18,549 bases of DNA from Neorhizobium sp. UBA7851 (GTDB lineage: Bacteria; Pseudomonadota; Alphaproteobacteria; Rhizobiales; Rhizobiaceae). Of the stretch, positions 1 through 7,617 are shown one piece after another. The notes below the pieces were generated by a model. That model made no database searches. It was not told the DNA's origin and saw nothing but the letters and a program-made list of their open reading frames with translations. The stretch covers positions 1 to 18,549 of the forward strand of contig DLSX01000094.1 of assembly GCA_002500765.1 (NCBI GenBank), given 5' to 3'. Position numbers and translations under genes: made by a program. Position 1 is the stretch's first letter, and every line of letters begins with the position of its first letter.

Positions 1-536
1 ACCTCGCCGGTAAAAACGTGCTCGTCACCGGCGCCGGCCCGATCGGCCTGCTCGTGGGCGCAGCCGCCCGCCATGCCGGCGCAGACAGGATCACCGTCAC
101 CGATCTTGCCGACGCAGCCCTGTCGCGTGGCCCGGCAATGGGCGCAGACGAGACCATCAACGTTTCAAAACCCGATGCGCTTGCGCCTTACCAGAAGGAT
201 AAGGGCACATTCGATGTCGTGTTCGAATGCTCGGCTGCCGGCCCGGCTCTCGTCTCGGCCCTTCAGAGCGTCAGGCCGCGCGGCATGATCGTGCAGGTCG
301 GCGTCACCGGCGAATTGTCCGTTCCGGTCAACATGCTGGTCGGCAAGGAAATCGTCTGGCGCGGTTCGCAACGGTTCCACGAGGAATTCGCCCGCGCCGT
401 CGAACTGATCGGCAGCCGCGCAATCGATGTTCGCCCGATCCTCTCCCACACATTCCCGATCGACGAGGCGCTCGATGCCTTCCTTCAGGCCGGTGACCGC
501 ACCGCCGCCTGCAAGGTGCAGATTGCGCTTAACTAA
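1..536 (+). CDS. idnD: L-idonate 5-dehydrogenase-like zinc-type alcohol dehydrogenase (3' part only)
   Basis: The gene runs in from the left edge: the reading frame is open from base 3, and the 177 visible residues are the C-terminal Rossmann and closing part of a medium-chain dehydrogenase. The nucleotide-binding GAGPIG motif starts a few residues in, followed by an 'E.SAAGPAL..AL..VRPRG.IVQVG' stretch and a late 'GSQRFHEEF..AVELI' block. From memory this block is characteristic of L-idonate 5-dehydrogenases, which oxidise C5 of L-idonate to 5-keto-D-gluconate with NAD(P). The zinc-ligand half lies outside the window. It ends 16 bases before uxuA on the same strand, so it is probably in that operon. 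The substrate could equally be another aldonate or polyol (sorbitol dehydrogenase family); the family call is firm, the exact substrate less so. Confidence 0.75.
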   Translation, partial: LAGKNVLVTGAGPIGLLVGAAARHAGADRITVTDLADAALSRGPAMGADETINVSKPDALAPYQKDKGTFDVVFECSAAGPALVSALQSVRPRGMIVQVGVTGELSVPVNMLVGKEIVWRGSQRFHEEFARAVELIGSRAIDVRPILSHTFPIDEALDAFLQAGDRTAACKVQIALN

Positions 537-552
537 ACCAAAGGACTGACAG

Positions 553-1752
553 ATGAGACATACATGGCGATGGTTCGGACCGGTCGACAAGGTCACGGTA
601 AGGGATGCCGCCCAGGCAGGTGCCGAGGGCATCGTCAGCGCCCTGCATCACATCCCGACCGGCGCGGTCTGGCCGGTGGATGAGATCGAAAAACGCCATC
701 AGGCGATCCGCGACGGCGGGCTGTTCTGGGATGTGGTGGAAAGCGTTCCCGTCTCCGAAGAGATCAAGACCCAGACCGGCGACTGGCGCGAGCATGTGGC
801 GAACTGGCAGGAGAGCCTGCGCCGCCTCTCCGCCTCCGGCATCAAGACCGTCTGCTACAATTTCATGCCGGTTCTCGACTGGACCCGCACCGACCTGCGC
901 TGGGAAACCAGACACGGTGCAAAGGCGATGCGTTTCGATCTCACCGATTTCGTCGCCTTCGACATCCACATCCTGAAACGTCCGGGCGCAGCGCGGGACT
1001 ATCCCGAGCGGCTGCAGGAGGAGGCTGCCAAACGCTTCGCCTCGTTCGATGATGCCCGCATCACCGCGCTCGGCAAGAATATCGGCGCCGGCCTGCCCGG
1101 CTCGGCCGATGGCTACACGCTCGACCAGCTGCAGGAAAAACTGCGAACCTATCAGGGCATAGACGCAAAAAAGCTGCAGTCGCATCTGGTCGATTTCCTC
1201 TCGGAAGTGACCCCGATCGCCGAACGCGTCGGCATCAACATCTGCGCCCATCCGGATGATCCGCCGTGGCCTCTGCTCGGCCTGCCGCGCATTCTTTCGA
1301 CTGGCGACGACTACGCTCATATGCTGCGTCCGGTGGACAGCCGTGCCAATGGCGTGACGCTTTGCTCCGGCTCGCTCGGCGCGCGCGCGGATAACGATCT
1401 GGCTGAGATCGCCACCCGCTTTGCCGACCGCATCCACTTCGTCCACTTACGCAACGTCACCCGCGACGAAGACACACTGCCCTGCTCCTTCTTCGAGGAC
1501 GAACATCTGGAAGGCGGCACCGACATGGTTTCAGTCATCGCCGCGCTCCTGACCGAAGAGAAGCGCCGCAAGGCGGAGGGCCGCGAGGACCACCAGATCC
1601 CGATGCGCCCCGACCACGGCCAGGAAATCCTCGACGATCTCGCCCGCGGCGCTCAGCCCGGCTATCCGGCCATCGGCCGCCTGAAAGGACTGGCGGAACT
1701 GCGCGGCATCGAACGTGCCTTGAGCCACAGCCAGTTCGGGATCGGCAGATGA
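553..1752 (+). CDS. uxuA: D-mannonate dehydratase
   Basis: This 399-residue protein has the usual UxuA length and opens with the family's MRHTWRWFGP.D.V segment, followed by GAEGIVSALHHIP.G. It dehydrates D-mannonate to 2-keto-3-deoxy-D-gluconate in the cytoplasm, the last step before the KDG kinase/aldolase route. Visible family motifs are CYNFMPVLDWTRTDL (about 101-115), the CAHPDDPP metal-site segment (231-238, with H233), VTLCSGSLGAR (268-278, with C271), IHFVHLRN (294-301, with H298) and RPDHG (352-356). The ATG is preceded by AAAGGA about 8 bases upstream, and no better start exists. The stop overlaps the start of uxuB by four bases (ATGA), which suggests translational coupling. I am confident of the function. 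Confidence 0.95.
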   Translation: MRHTWRWFGPVDKVTVRDAAQAGAEGIVSALHHIPTGAVWPVDEIEKRHQAIRDGGLFWDVVESVPVSEEIKTQTGDWREHVANWQESLRRLSASGIKTVCYNFMPVLDWTRTDLRWETRHGAKAMRFDLTDFVAFDIHILKRPGAARDYPERLQEEAAKRFASFDDARITALGKNIGAGLPGSADGYTLDQLQEKLRTYQGIDAKKLQSHLVDFLSEVTPIAERVGINICAHPDDPPWPLLGLPRILSTGDDYAHMLRPVDSRANGVTLCSGSLGARADNDLAEIATRFADRIHFVHLRNVTRDEDTLPCSFFEDEHLEGGTDMVSVIAALLTEEKRRKAEGREDHQIPMRPDHGQEILDDLARGAQPGYPAIGRLKGLAELRGIERALSHSQFGIGR

Positions 1753-3155
1753 CCAACCATCTCTCCTCCGAAACGCAGCTTCCCGCCGGCGTCACGCAGC
1801 CCGGATACGACCGTTCCGATCTGCGCCCCGGCATCCTGCATTTCGGCCTCGGCGCTTTCCACCGCGCGCATCAGTGCGTCTATACTCAGCGCGCGCTGCA
1901 GAGCGAGTTCGGCCCCTGGGGGATCGTCGCAGTCAACCTGCGCTCCCCTGATCCGGTCGATGCGCTGGCCAAGCAGGATGGTCTCTATTCGATCACCGTG
2001 CGCGATAGCGACGGCGATACGAGCGAGGTCGTCGGTGCCACCGTCGACTGGCTCTGCGCCGCAACCGACCGGGAGCGCGCGCTCACCTATCTCGCCAGCC
2101 CCTTCATCCATGTCGTCACCCTGACCGTCTCGGAAAAGGCCTATGGCCTGCATCCGATCACCGGCTGCCTCGACGAGACACATCCCGCCGTCGCCAATGA
2201 TCTCGCCAATATCGACGCCCCGGTCGGCGCGATCGGCTATCTCGTCGCCGGCCTCGCCTCCCGCCGCGACAAGGGCATGCGCCCGTTCACCATTCTCTGC
2301 TGCGACAACCTTCCTTCAAACGGCAAGGTCGTCCGCAGACTGGTTCTGGACATGGCTGAGCGCCGCGATCCGCAACTGGCGAAATGGATCGAGGAGGAAG
2401 TGACCTTCCCCTCCTCCATGGTCGACCGCATCGTACCCGCCGCAACCGACGACACCCGCACCCGCGCCAAAAGCCTGCTTGGCGTGGACGATGCACTCGC
2501 TCTCGACACCGAGCCCTTCATGCAATGGGTGATCGAGGACGAATTCGTTTCCGGCCGTCCGGCATGGGAGGCCGGCGGTGCGCTGTTCGTCAAGAATGTA
2601 GAACCATACGAGAAGATGAAGCTCCGGCTGCTCAACGGATCGCACACGATGATCGCCCATCTCGGTCTTCTGAAAGGTCTGGAATGCGTGCGCGACGTGA
2701 TGGCCGTGCCGGAATTCGTGGCGATGACACGCGAGCATATGCGCGCCGCCGCGGCAACGCTCGATCCGGTCCCCGGCATCGATCTCGACCATTACATGGA
2801 CCAGCTGATCGAGCGTTTCAGCAACCGCGCGATTGCGCATCGTAACATCCAGATTGCCATGGACTGCAGCCAGAAACTGCCGCAGCGCATCTTTTCACCG
2901 ACGATGGATGCACTTTCCAACGGATCGGAGGGCGCAAGCTTTGCCCGCGTCGTCGGCCTGTGGATCGCCGCGCTCATCCGCTTCAGGGACTGCAACGATC
3001 CGCGCCGCGAAGAGCTTCTGGCAGCCGCCCAATCTGCGGACGCGCAGGATTACACGGCAAGCTTCGTCGCCATAGAAGGACTTTTCCCACCGCAACTCGC
3101 CCAGTCCCGCCCATGGCGCGATCTGGTCAATGCCGAGGTAGCGAAATGGCTCTGA
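1749..3155 (+). CDS. uxuB: D-fructuronate reductase (D-mannonate oxidoreductase), mannitol dehydrogenase family
   Basis: This 468-residue polyol-specific long-chain dehydrogenase has an N-terminal NAD-binding domain with FGLGAFHRAH (32-41), a CCDNLPSNG segment (about 184-192) and the family catalytic signature K-x4-N-x2-H (K291, N296, H299). It belongs with mannitol dehydrogenase, UxuB, UxaB and DalD. Its coupling to uxuA through an ATGA overlap argues for D-fructuronate to D-mannonate reduction with NADH, immediately before UxuA. The next gene starts 49 bases downstream on the same strand. Mannitol or arabinitol dehydrogenase activity cannot be excluded from sequence alone, but the context makes fructuronate reductase much more likely. 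Confidence 0.9.
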   Translation: MTNHLSSETQLPAGVTQPGYDRSDLRPGILHFGLGAFHRAHQCVYTQRALQSEFGPWGIVAVNLRSPDPVDALAKQDGLYSITVRDSDGDTSEVVGATVDWLCAATDRERALTYLASPFIHVVTLTVSEKAYGLHPITGCLDETHPAVANDLANIDAPVGAIGYLVAGLASRRDKGMRPFTILCCDNLPSNGKVVRRLVLDMAERRDPQLAKWIEEEVTFPSSMVDRIVPAATDDTRTRAKSLLGVDDALALDTEPFMQWVIEDEFVSGRPAWEAGGALFVKNVEPYEKMKLRLLNGSHTMIAHLGLLKGLECVRDVMAVPEFVAMTREHMRAAAATLDPVPGIDLDHYMDQLIERFSNRAIAHRNIQIAMDCSQKLPQRIFSPTMDALSNGSEGASFARVVGLWIAALIRFRDCNDPRREELLAAAQSADAQDYTASFVAIEGLFPPQLAQSRPWRDLVNAEVAKWL

Positions 3156-3204
3156 CACCGATCCGGCTCGACACGGTACGCGAAAATCACCCCAGGAGTT
3201 CACC

Positions 3205-4215
3205 ATGAAGGCGCTCGTCTGTAGCGAGCCCGGCCGCCTCGCGATGGAAGACCGTCCCGAACCGGTACGCGGCGAAGGCGAGGTCAAGGTCCGCATCCGC
3301 CATGTCGGCATCTGCGGCACCGATTTTCACATCTTTGCCGGCAAGCATCCTTTCCTCGAATATCCGCGGGTCATGGGTCACGAACTCTCCGGCACCGTCG
3401 CGGAAGCCCCGGCCGGCAGCAGGCTCAGGGCAGGCGAACCTGTCTATATCGTTCCCTATCTCTCCTGCGGCTCCTGCCAGGCTTGCCGCCGCGGCATCAG
3501 CAATGCCTGCCGCAACATTTCCGTGCTCGGCGTCCATAGCGACGGCGGCATGGCCGAATATCTCTGCGTGCCGGAAGAAAACGTCATCCCGACCGGCAAT
3601 ATCCCGCTCGAAGATGCCGCGATGATCGAGTTCCTCGCCATCGGCGCGCATGGGGTCAAACGCGGCGGCATCACAGCCGAAGACCGCGTGCTCGTCACCG
3701 GCTCCGGCCCGATCGGCATGTCGGCGATCATTTTCGCCAAGGCCCGCGGCGCACATGTCACCGTCATGGATACGCGCGAAGACCGGCTCGCCTTCGCCGT
3801 AGAAAAACTCGGCGCCGACGAGACGATCTTTGCCGATGCCGACGCGGAGCAGACAGCTGAAAAGCAGACCGGCGGCGAATGGTACGACGTCGTCATCGAC
3901 GCCACCGGCAATGCCATCCCCATGCAGCGCGGCTTCAATTTCCTCGCCCATGGCGCGCGCTACGTGCTGCTCTCAGTTGTCCGCCAGGACATCACCTTCT
4001 CCGATCCGGAATTCCACAAGCGCGAGGCAACGCTGATCGCCAGCCGCAACGCCCAGCCGGACGATTTTGCCGAAGTGGTCCGCCAGATCGAAGCCGGCAA
4101 GGTCCCGACCCGCGCGCTGAACACTCACCGGGCACCGCTGGCCGATGCGGTAAAGCTCTTTTCCGAATGGTCGAAACCGGAAGCCAGTGTGATCAAGGCC
4201 ATTCTAGAGATCTGA
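3205..4215 (+). CDS. Zinc-dependent C5 aldonate dehydrogenase, LgoD/RspB type (L-gulonate or L-galactonate 5-dehydrogenase)
   Basis: This is a complete 336-residue medium-chain zinc dehydrogenase. Catalytic zinc residues are visible as GICGTDFH (C37), GHE (H59, E60) and the E142 region. The structural zinc cysteines are C88, C91, C94 and C102, and the cofactor motif is GSGPIG (166-171). The segments YPRVMGHE, ISVLGVHSDGG and DPEFHKREATLIASRNA closely resemble, from memory, E. coli LgoD (L-galactonate to D-tagaturonate) and the RspB group that converts L-gulonate to D-fructuronate. Because UxuA and UxuB are next to it, and no tagaturonate or altronate enzymes are seen, L-gulonate is the better inferred substrate. 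AGGAG lies 6 bases before the ATG. A terminator follows the stop directly, so this is the last gene of the operon. Confidence 0.75.
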   Translation: MKALVCSEPGRLAMEDRPEPVRGEGEVKVRIRHVGICGTDFHIFAGKHPFLEYPRVMGHELSGTVAEAPAGSRLRAGEPVYIVPYLSCGSCQACRRGISNACRNISVLGVHSDGGMAEYLCVPEENVIPTGNIPLEDAAMIEFLAIGAHGVKRGGITAEDRVLVTGSGPIGMSAIIFAKARGAHVTVMDTREDRLAFAVEKLGADETIFADADAEQTAEKQTGGEWYDVVIDATGNAIPMQRGFNFLAHGARYVLLSVVRQDITFSDPEFHKREATLIASRNAQPDDFAEVVRQIEAGKVPTRALNTHRAPLADAVKLFSEWSKPEASVIKAILEI

Positions 4216-4232
4216 TATCTCTGCTCTCATAG

Positions 4233-4256
4233 AAAAAGCGCCGTAAGGCGCCTTTT
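4233..4256. terminator. Bidirectional rho-independent terminator between convergent operons
   Basis: The element reads A-tract, GCGCC, GTAA loop, GGCGC, C, T-tract: a 5-bp GC stem extended by AAAA/TTTT pairing past one mismatch. It lies between the end of the LgoD-type dehydrogenase (+) and the end of the fuconate dehydratase (-), 17 and 23 bases from their stops. The T-tract on each strand makes it usable in both directions. Confidence 0.75.
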
Positions 4257-4279
4257 CATATCTCGACTTTCGTGCCCGA

Positions 4280-5569
4280 TCACGCCGCCTTGGGCCGCCC
4301 AAACTGATAGGCCTCGATCGACTGAGGCTTCATCTCGATCGAAAAGCCGGCCCGTGACGGCGGCATATAGGCCGCGTCGTTGATCATGCAGGGATCGATG
4401 AAATGTTCATGCAGATGGTCGACATATTCGATCACGCGGCCCTCTTTCGTGCCCGAAACGGCGATGTAGTCGATCATCGAAAGATGCTGGACATATTCGC
4501 AAAGGCCGACGCCACCGGCATGCGGCCACACCGCTTTGCCGAATTTGGCCGCCATCAGCAGCACCGCCAGCACCTCGTTCAGCCCGCCCATGCGGCAGGC
4601 ATCGATCTGCACGATATCGATCGCGCCCTCGGCGATGAACTGCTTGAACATGATGCGGTTCTGGCACATTTCACCGGTCGCCACCTTTACCGGCGCGATC
4701 GCTTCGCGGATCTTTCTGTGACCCGCCACATCGTCCGGGCTTGTCGGCTCCTCGATGAAGAAAGGCTTTGCGAAGGCGAGAGCTTTCACCCAGTTGATTG
4801 CCTGATCAACATCCCAGACCTGGTTGGCATCGATCATCATGTAGCGATCTGGGCCGATCACCTCGCGGCAAATGGTCAGCCTGCGGATATCGTCTTCCAG
4901 ATCACGTCCGACCTTCATCTTCACATGGCTGAATCCGGCGTCGACGGCCTCCTGCGCCAGTCGCCGCAGCTTGTCGTCGGGATAACCGAGCCAGCCGGCC
5001 GAGGTGGTGTAGCAGGCATAACCTTCCTTCTCGAGGATGGCGATCCGCTCCGCCTTGCCTTCCTCCGCCTTGCGCAGGATGTCGATCGCCTCGTCACGCG
5101 TCAGCGCATCGGTGAGATACCGGTAGTCGACGATATCGGCGATCTCTTCCGGCGACATGGTGGCGACGAATTTCCACACCGGCATGCCCGCTTCCTTGGC
5201 AAGCGCATCCCAGAACGCGTTGACGACGGCACCCGTCGCCAGATGCATCGCGCCTTTGTCCGGGCCGATCCAGCGCAGCTGGCTGTCTCCGGTCAGGTGC
5301 CGCCAGAACTTGCCCGGGCTGGCGCGCATCTCCGACAGATCTTTGCCGATCACCAGATGGCGCATCGCTTCGATCGCCATGCAGACGATGTCGTTGCCGC
5401 GGCCGATGGTGAAGGTTAGACCATGGCCCTCGACACCATCCTTTTCGGTTTCGAGAATGACATAGGCCGCCGAATAATCCGGATCGGGGTTCATCGCATC
5501 GGACCCGTCAAGGCTTGCCGAAGTCGGGAAGCGCAGGTCGAAAACACGAAGATTGGTGATGCGGGTCAT
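4280..5569 (-). CDS. fucD: L-fuconate dehydratase (enolase superfamily, mandelate racemase group)
   Basis: This 429-residue protein dehydrates L-fuconate to 2-keto-3-deoxy-L-fuconate in the cytoplasm. Its acid/base and metal residues fall one position before those I recall for Xanthomonas FucD: K217 and K219 (KMK motif), metal ligands D247, E273 and E300, and the D323/H350 dyad (WPHAGGVGLCEY). The offset is the same at every site, and the N-terminal 'DLRFPTSASLDGSDAMNPDPDYS' region also looks like FucD (quoted in pieces: DLRFPTSASLDG, SDAMNPDPDYS). A strong GAGGAGG ribosome site lies 5 bases before the ATG. It is the last gene of the fucose operon, separated from the hydrolase gene by a 75-base gap with an 11-bp hairpin, and is followed by the bidirectional terminator. 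Confidence 0.95.
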   Translation of the reverse strand: MTRITNLRVFDLRFPTSASLDGSDAMNPDPDYSAAYVILETEKDGVEGHGLTFTIGRGNDIVCMAIEAMRHLVIGKDLSEMRASPGKFWRHLTGDSQLRWIGPDKGAMHLATGAVVNAFWDALAKEAGMPVWKFVATMSPEEIADIVDYRYLTDALTRDEAIDILRKAEEGKAERIAILEKEGYACYTTSAGWLGYPDDKLRRLAQEAVDAGFSHVKMKVGRDLEDDIRRLTICREVIGPDRYMMIDANQVWDVDQAINWVKALAFAKPFFIEEPTSPDDVAGHRKIREAIAPVKVATGEMCQNRIMFKQFIAEGAIDIVQIDACRMGGLNEVLAVLLMAAKFGKAVWPHAGGVGLCEYVQHLSMIDYIAVSGTKEGRVIEYVDHLHEHFIDPCMINDAAYMPPSRAGFSIEMKPQSIEAYQFGRPKAA

Positions 5570-5602
5570 TGCGGCCTCCTCTGCCGGCTAAATTCTCATG
5601 AA

Positions 5603-5636
5603 ATCGGCGCGCCAGCCTCCAAACCGGCGCGCCGAT
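5603..5636 (-). other. Strong intercistronic hairpin upstream of the fuconate dehydratase gene
   Basis: A perfect 11-bp inverted repeat (ATCGGCGCGCC / GGCGCGCCGAT) encloses a 12-base loop. It sits 8 bases past the stop of the hydrolase gene and more than 30 bases before the next ATG. On the transcribed strand it is followed only by TTT, so it is a poor full terminator. It may act as an attenuator, an RNase block or an mRNA stabiliser that sets the level of the last gene. Confidence 0.75.
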
Positions 5637-5644
5637 CAGTTGTA

Positions 5645-6490
5645 TTAGATATCGGCGACGAAGCTCTGCTTCTGGCTGCCGAGGCCTTCGATGCCCAGTT
5701 CGACAACATCGCCGGCCTTGAGGTAACGCGGCGGCTTCAGGCCCATGCCGACGCCCGGAGGCGTGCCGGTGGAAATGACATCGCCCGGATGCAGCGACAT
5801 AAACTGCGACAGGTAGGACACCAGGAAGGCAACGCCATAGACCATGGTCTTCGACGAACCGTCCTGCATCTTCTCGCCGTTCACCGTAAGCCACATGCCG
5901 AGATCCTGCGGGTCCGAAACCTCATCCTTGGTCACCAGCCAGGGGCCGAGCGGACCGAACGTGTCGCAGGACTTGCCCTTGGTCCACTGGCCGGAACGCT
6001 CGGTCTGGAAGGCGCGCTCGGAGACGTCGTTGGTGACGCAATAACCGGCGACATAATCCAGCGCATCGGCTTCGGAGACGTATTTGGCGGTCTTGCCGAT
6101 CACCACGCCAAGCTCGACTTCCCAGTCGGTCTTCTCCGAACCGCGCGGGATGACGACGTCGTCATTCGGGCCGACGATCGCCGACGATGCCTTCATGAAG
6201 ATGATCGGTTCCGGCGGCACGGTCGCGCCGGTTTCGGCGGCATGGTCGGAATAGTTGAGCCCGATGCAGATGAACTTTCCGGTACCTGCAACGCAGGGGC
6301 CGAGACGCGGGTCGCCTTCGACCAGCGGCAGGCTCTTCGCATCGATCGCGCCGAGATTCGCCAGCGCATCGGGAGCAAGCGCCGCGCCCGAAAGATCGGA
6401 AACATGGGCGGAAAGATCGCGGATCTTGCCGTCGGCATCAACAATTGCGGGCTTTTCAGCGCCGGGTGCGCCATAACGCAGGAATTTCAT
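5645..6490 (-). CDS. 2,4-diketo-3-deoxy-L-fuconate hydrolase (fumarylacetoacetate hydrolase family)
   Basis: This 281-residue FAH-superfamily protein has the family landmarks: CIGLNYSDHAAE (75-86), the WEVELGV metal-binding block (E124, E126), TNDVSER (D155 as third ligand), KGKSCDTFGPLGPW (171-184) and GDVISTGTPPGVG (236-248). In the type of L-fucose pathway encoded here, the expected reaction is hydrolysis of 2,4-diketo-3-deoxy-L-fuconate to pyruvate and L-lactate. The family is broad (also ureidoglycolate lyase and fumarylpyruvate hydrolase), so the specific call rests on the flanking 2-keto-3-deoxy-L-fuconate dehydrogenase and fuconate dehydratase genes. AAAGGA precedes the ATG by about 8 bases. 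It is the penultimate gene of the operon. Confidence 0.88.
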   Translation of the reverse strand: MKFLRYGAPGAEKPAIVDADGKIRDLSAHVSDLSGAALAPDALANLGAIDAKSLPLVEGDPRLGPCVAGTGKFICIGLNYSDHAAETGATVPPEPIIFMKASSAIVGPNDDVVIPRGSEKTDWEVELGVVIGKTAKYVSEADALDYVAGYCVTNDVSERAFQTERSGQWTKGKSCDTFGPLGPWLVTKDEVSDPQDLGMWLTVNGEKMQDGSSKTMVYGVAFLVSYLSQFMSLHPGDVISTGTPPGVGMGLKPPRYLKAGDVVELGIEGLGSQKQSFVADI

Positions 6491-6531
6491 CGAATAGTCC
6501 TTTCAGTTCAAACTTCGCTTTTCAAAATGGT

Positions 6532-7266
6532 TCAGATGGACCAGCCGCCGTCAATGCCGACAGCCTGACCGGTCGTGTAGGTGGCGCCGGCGAGATAGAC
6601 CGCCAGTTCCGCGATTTCTTCCGGGCTGCCGAGACGTCCCATCGGCTGGCGGGCGATGAAGGCGGCACGTGCCTCTTCGTAATTCCCTTGAGCGCGCATA
6701 CGCTGTTCCAGCGACGGGCTTTCAACCGTTCCGGGGCAGATGGCGTTGCAACGGATGCCGCGCGTCACATAATCGGCGGCAACCGCCTTGGTCAGCCCGA
6801 TCACGGCAGCCTTGGTCGTGCCATAGGCGCAGCGGTTCGGCACGCCCTTGGAGCTCGATGCGATCGAAGCCATGTTGATGATCGCGCCGTCGCCGCGCTC
6901 CAGCATGCCCGGCAGCACCGCCTTGATCGTGCGCACCATGGCGCGGACGTTGAGATCGAAAGCGAAATCCAGATCCTTGTCAGACATTTCCAGCACAGAG
7001 CCACCATGCACGACGCCCGCGCAGTTGAACAGCACGTCGACTGCGCCGATGCGCTCGAAGAATGCCGTCACGGACGCGCTGTCCAGCACGTCCAGCTTCG
7101 CCGTTTCGATCCCGGCTTCGCCGTTCAGCGTCGCCAGTGCTTCCTCGTTGATATCGGTCGCCCAGACCTTGGCACCGGCAGCGGCATAGGCCAATGCGCT
7201 GGCCCGCCCTATTCCCTGACCGGCGGCAGTCACCACGACCACCTTGCCTCCTAGCTTACCTGTCAT
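6532..7266 (-). CDS. 2-keto-3-deoxy-L-fuconate 4-dehydrogenase (short-chain dehydrogenase)
   Basis: This classical SDR of 244 residues has a slightly altered nucleotide motif TAAGQGIG (13-20), NCAG in place of NNAG (81-84) and catalytic S134, Y148 and K152. The spacing matches the DHRS6/BDH2-like SDR group, and the KGVPNRCAYGTTKAAVIGLT block is typical of that group. In context it oxidises C4 of 2-keto-3-deoxy-L-fuconate with NAD to the 2,4-diketo acid that the next enzyme cleaves. A GGGAGAAGAG ribosome site precedes the ATG, only 12 bases after the mutarotase stop. The SDR fold and mechanism are certain; the substrate is taken from the operon and family resemblance. Confidence 0.9.
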   Translation of the reverse strand: MTGKLGGKVVVVTAAGQGIGRASALAYAAAGAKVWATDINEEALATLNGEAGIETAKLDVLDSASVTAFFERIGAVDVLFNCAGVVHGGSVLEMSDKDLDFAFDLNVRAMVRTIKAVLPGMLERGDGAIINMASIASSSKGVPNRCAYGTTKAAVIGLTKAVAADYVTRGIRCNAICPGTVESPSLEQRMRAQGNYEEARAAFIARQPMGRLGSPEEIAELAVYLAGATYTTGQAVGIDGGWSI

Positions 7267-7278
7267 CTCTTCTCCCTT

Positions 7279-7608
7279 TCAGTCCAGATGGAACACCTCA
7301 TCCATCGATGCCCACCATTCCCCATCCTTTCGCGTTGCGAAAGGCCTTTGGCAGGGAATACAGTACGACCACCATTCCTGGTTCTTCTCGCTTGCTGCCA
7401 TTTTGGCCATATCTGCAGCGAAATCAGTGCCGTGATACTCCCAATAGCCGAACAGCAGGTTCTCCGGCTCGCGCAGGAATATCGAGTAGTTGGAGATATT
7501 GCAGCGCGATATGAGATCAAGGATCTCCGGCCATACGGCGGCATGCAGCGCCTTGTATTCCTCGACCTTTTCCGGTGCGAGGCCGATCACCATCCCCATT
7601 CTCTGCAT
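7279..7608 (-). CDS. L-fucose/L-rhamnose mutarotase, RhaM (DUF718) family
   Basis: This 109-residue protein belongs to the small RhaM-type aldose 1-epimerase family, which interconverts the alpha and beta anomers of a 6-deoxy sugar. Residues matching the E. coli RhaM active site are Y18, H22, Y41 and the tryptophan pair W79-W80, at nearly the same numbers. It closes with the family's DEVFHLD ending. Because it lies between fuconolactonase and ketodeoxyfuconate dehydrogenase genes, L-fucose is the inferred substrate, although the fold is the rhamnose mutarotase one and not FucU. GAGGAAATGAG precedes the ATG and overlaps the lactonase stop codon, so translation is probably coupled. Confidence 0.88.
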   Translation of the reverse strand: MQRMGMVIGLAPEKVEEYKALHAAVWPEILDLISRCNISNYSIFLREPENLLFGYWEYHGTDFAADMAKMAASEKNQEWWSYCIPCQRPFATRKDGEWWASMDEVFHLD

Positions 7609-7617
7609 CTCATTTCC

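Noticed and set aside
529..1446. 305-codon minus-strand frame opposite uxuA
   Set aside because: It is a shadow of uxuA and lacks a ribosome site or family resemblance.
4403..5419. 338-codon open frame opposite the fuconate dehydratase gene
   Set aside because: It is the complement of a gene with every catalytic residue in place; the frame itself has no motif.
5423..6568. 381-codon open frame on the + strand opposite the hydrolase gene
   Set aside because: Composition is antisense-like and it spans an intercistronic hairpin and two real genes on the other strand.
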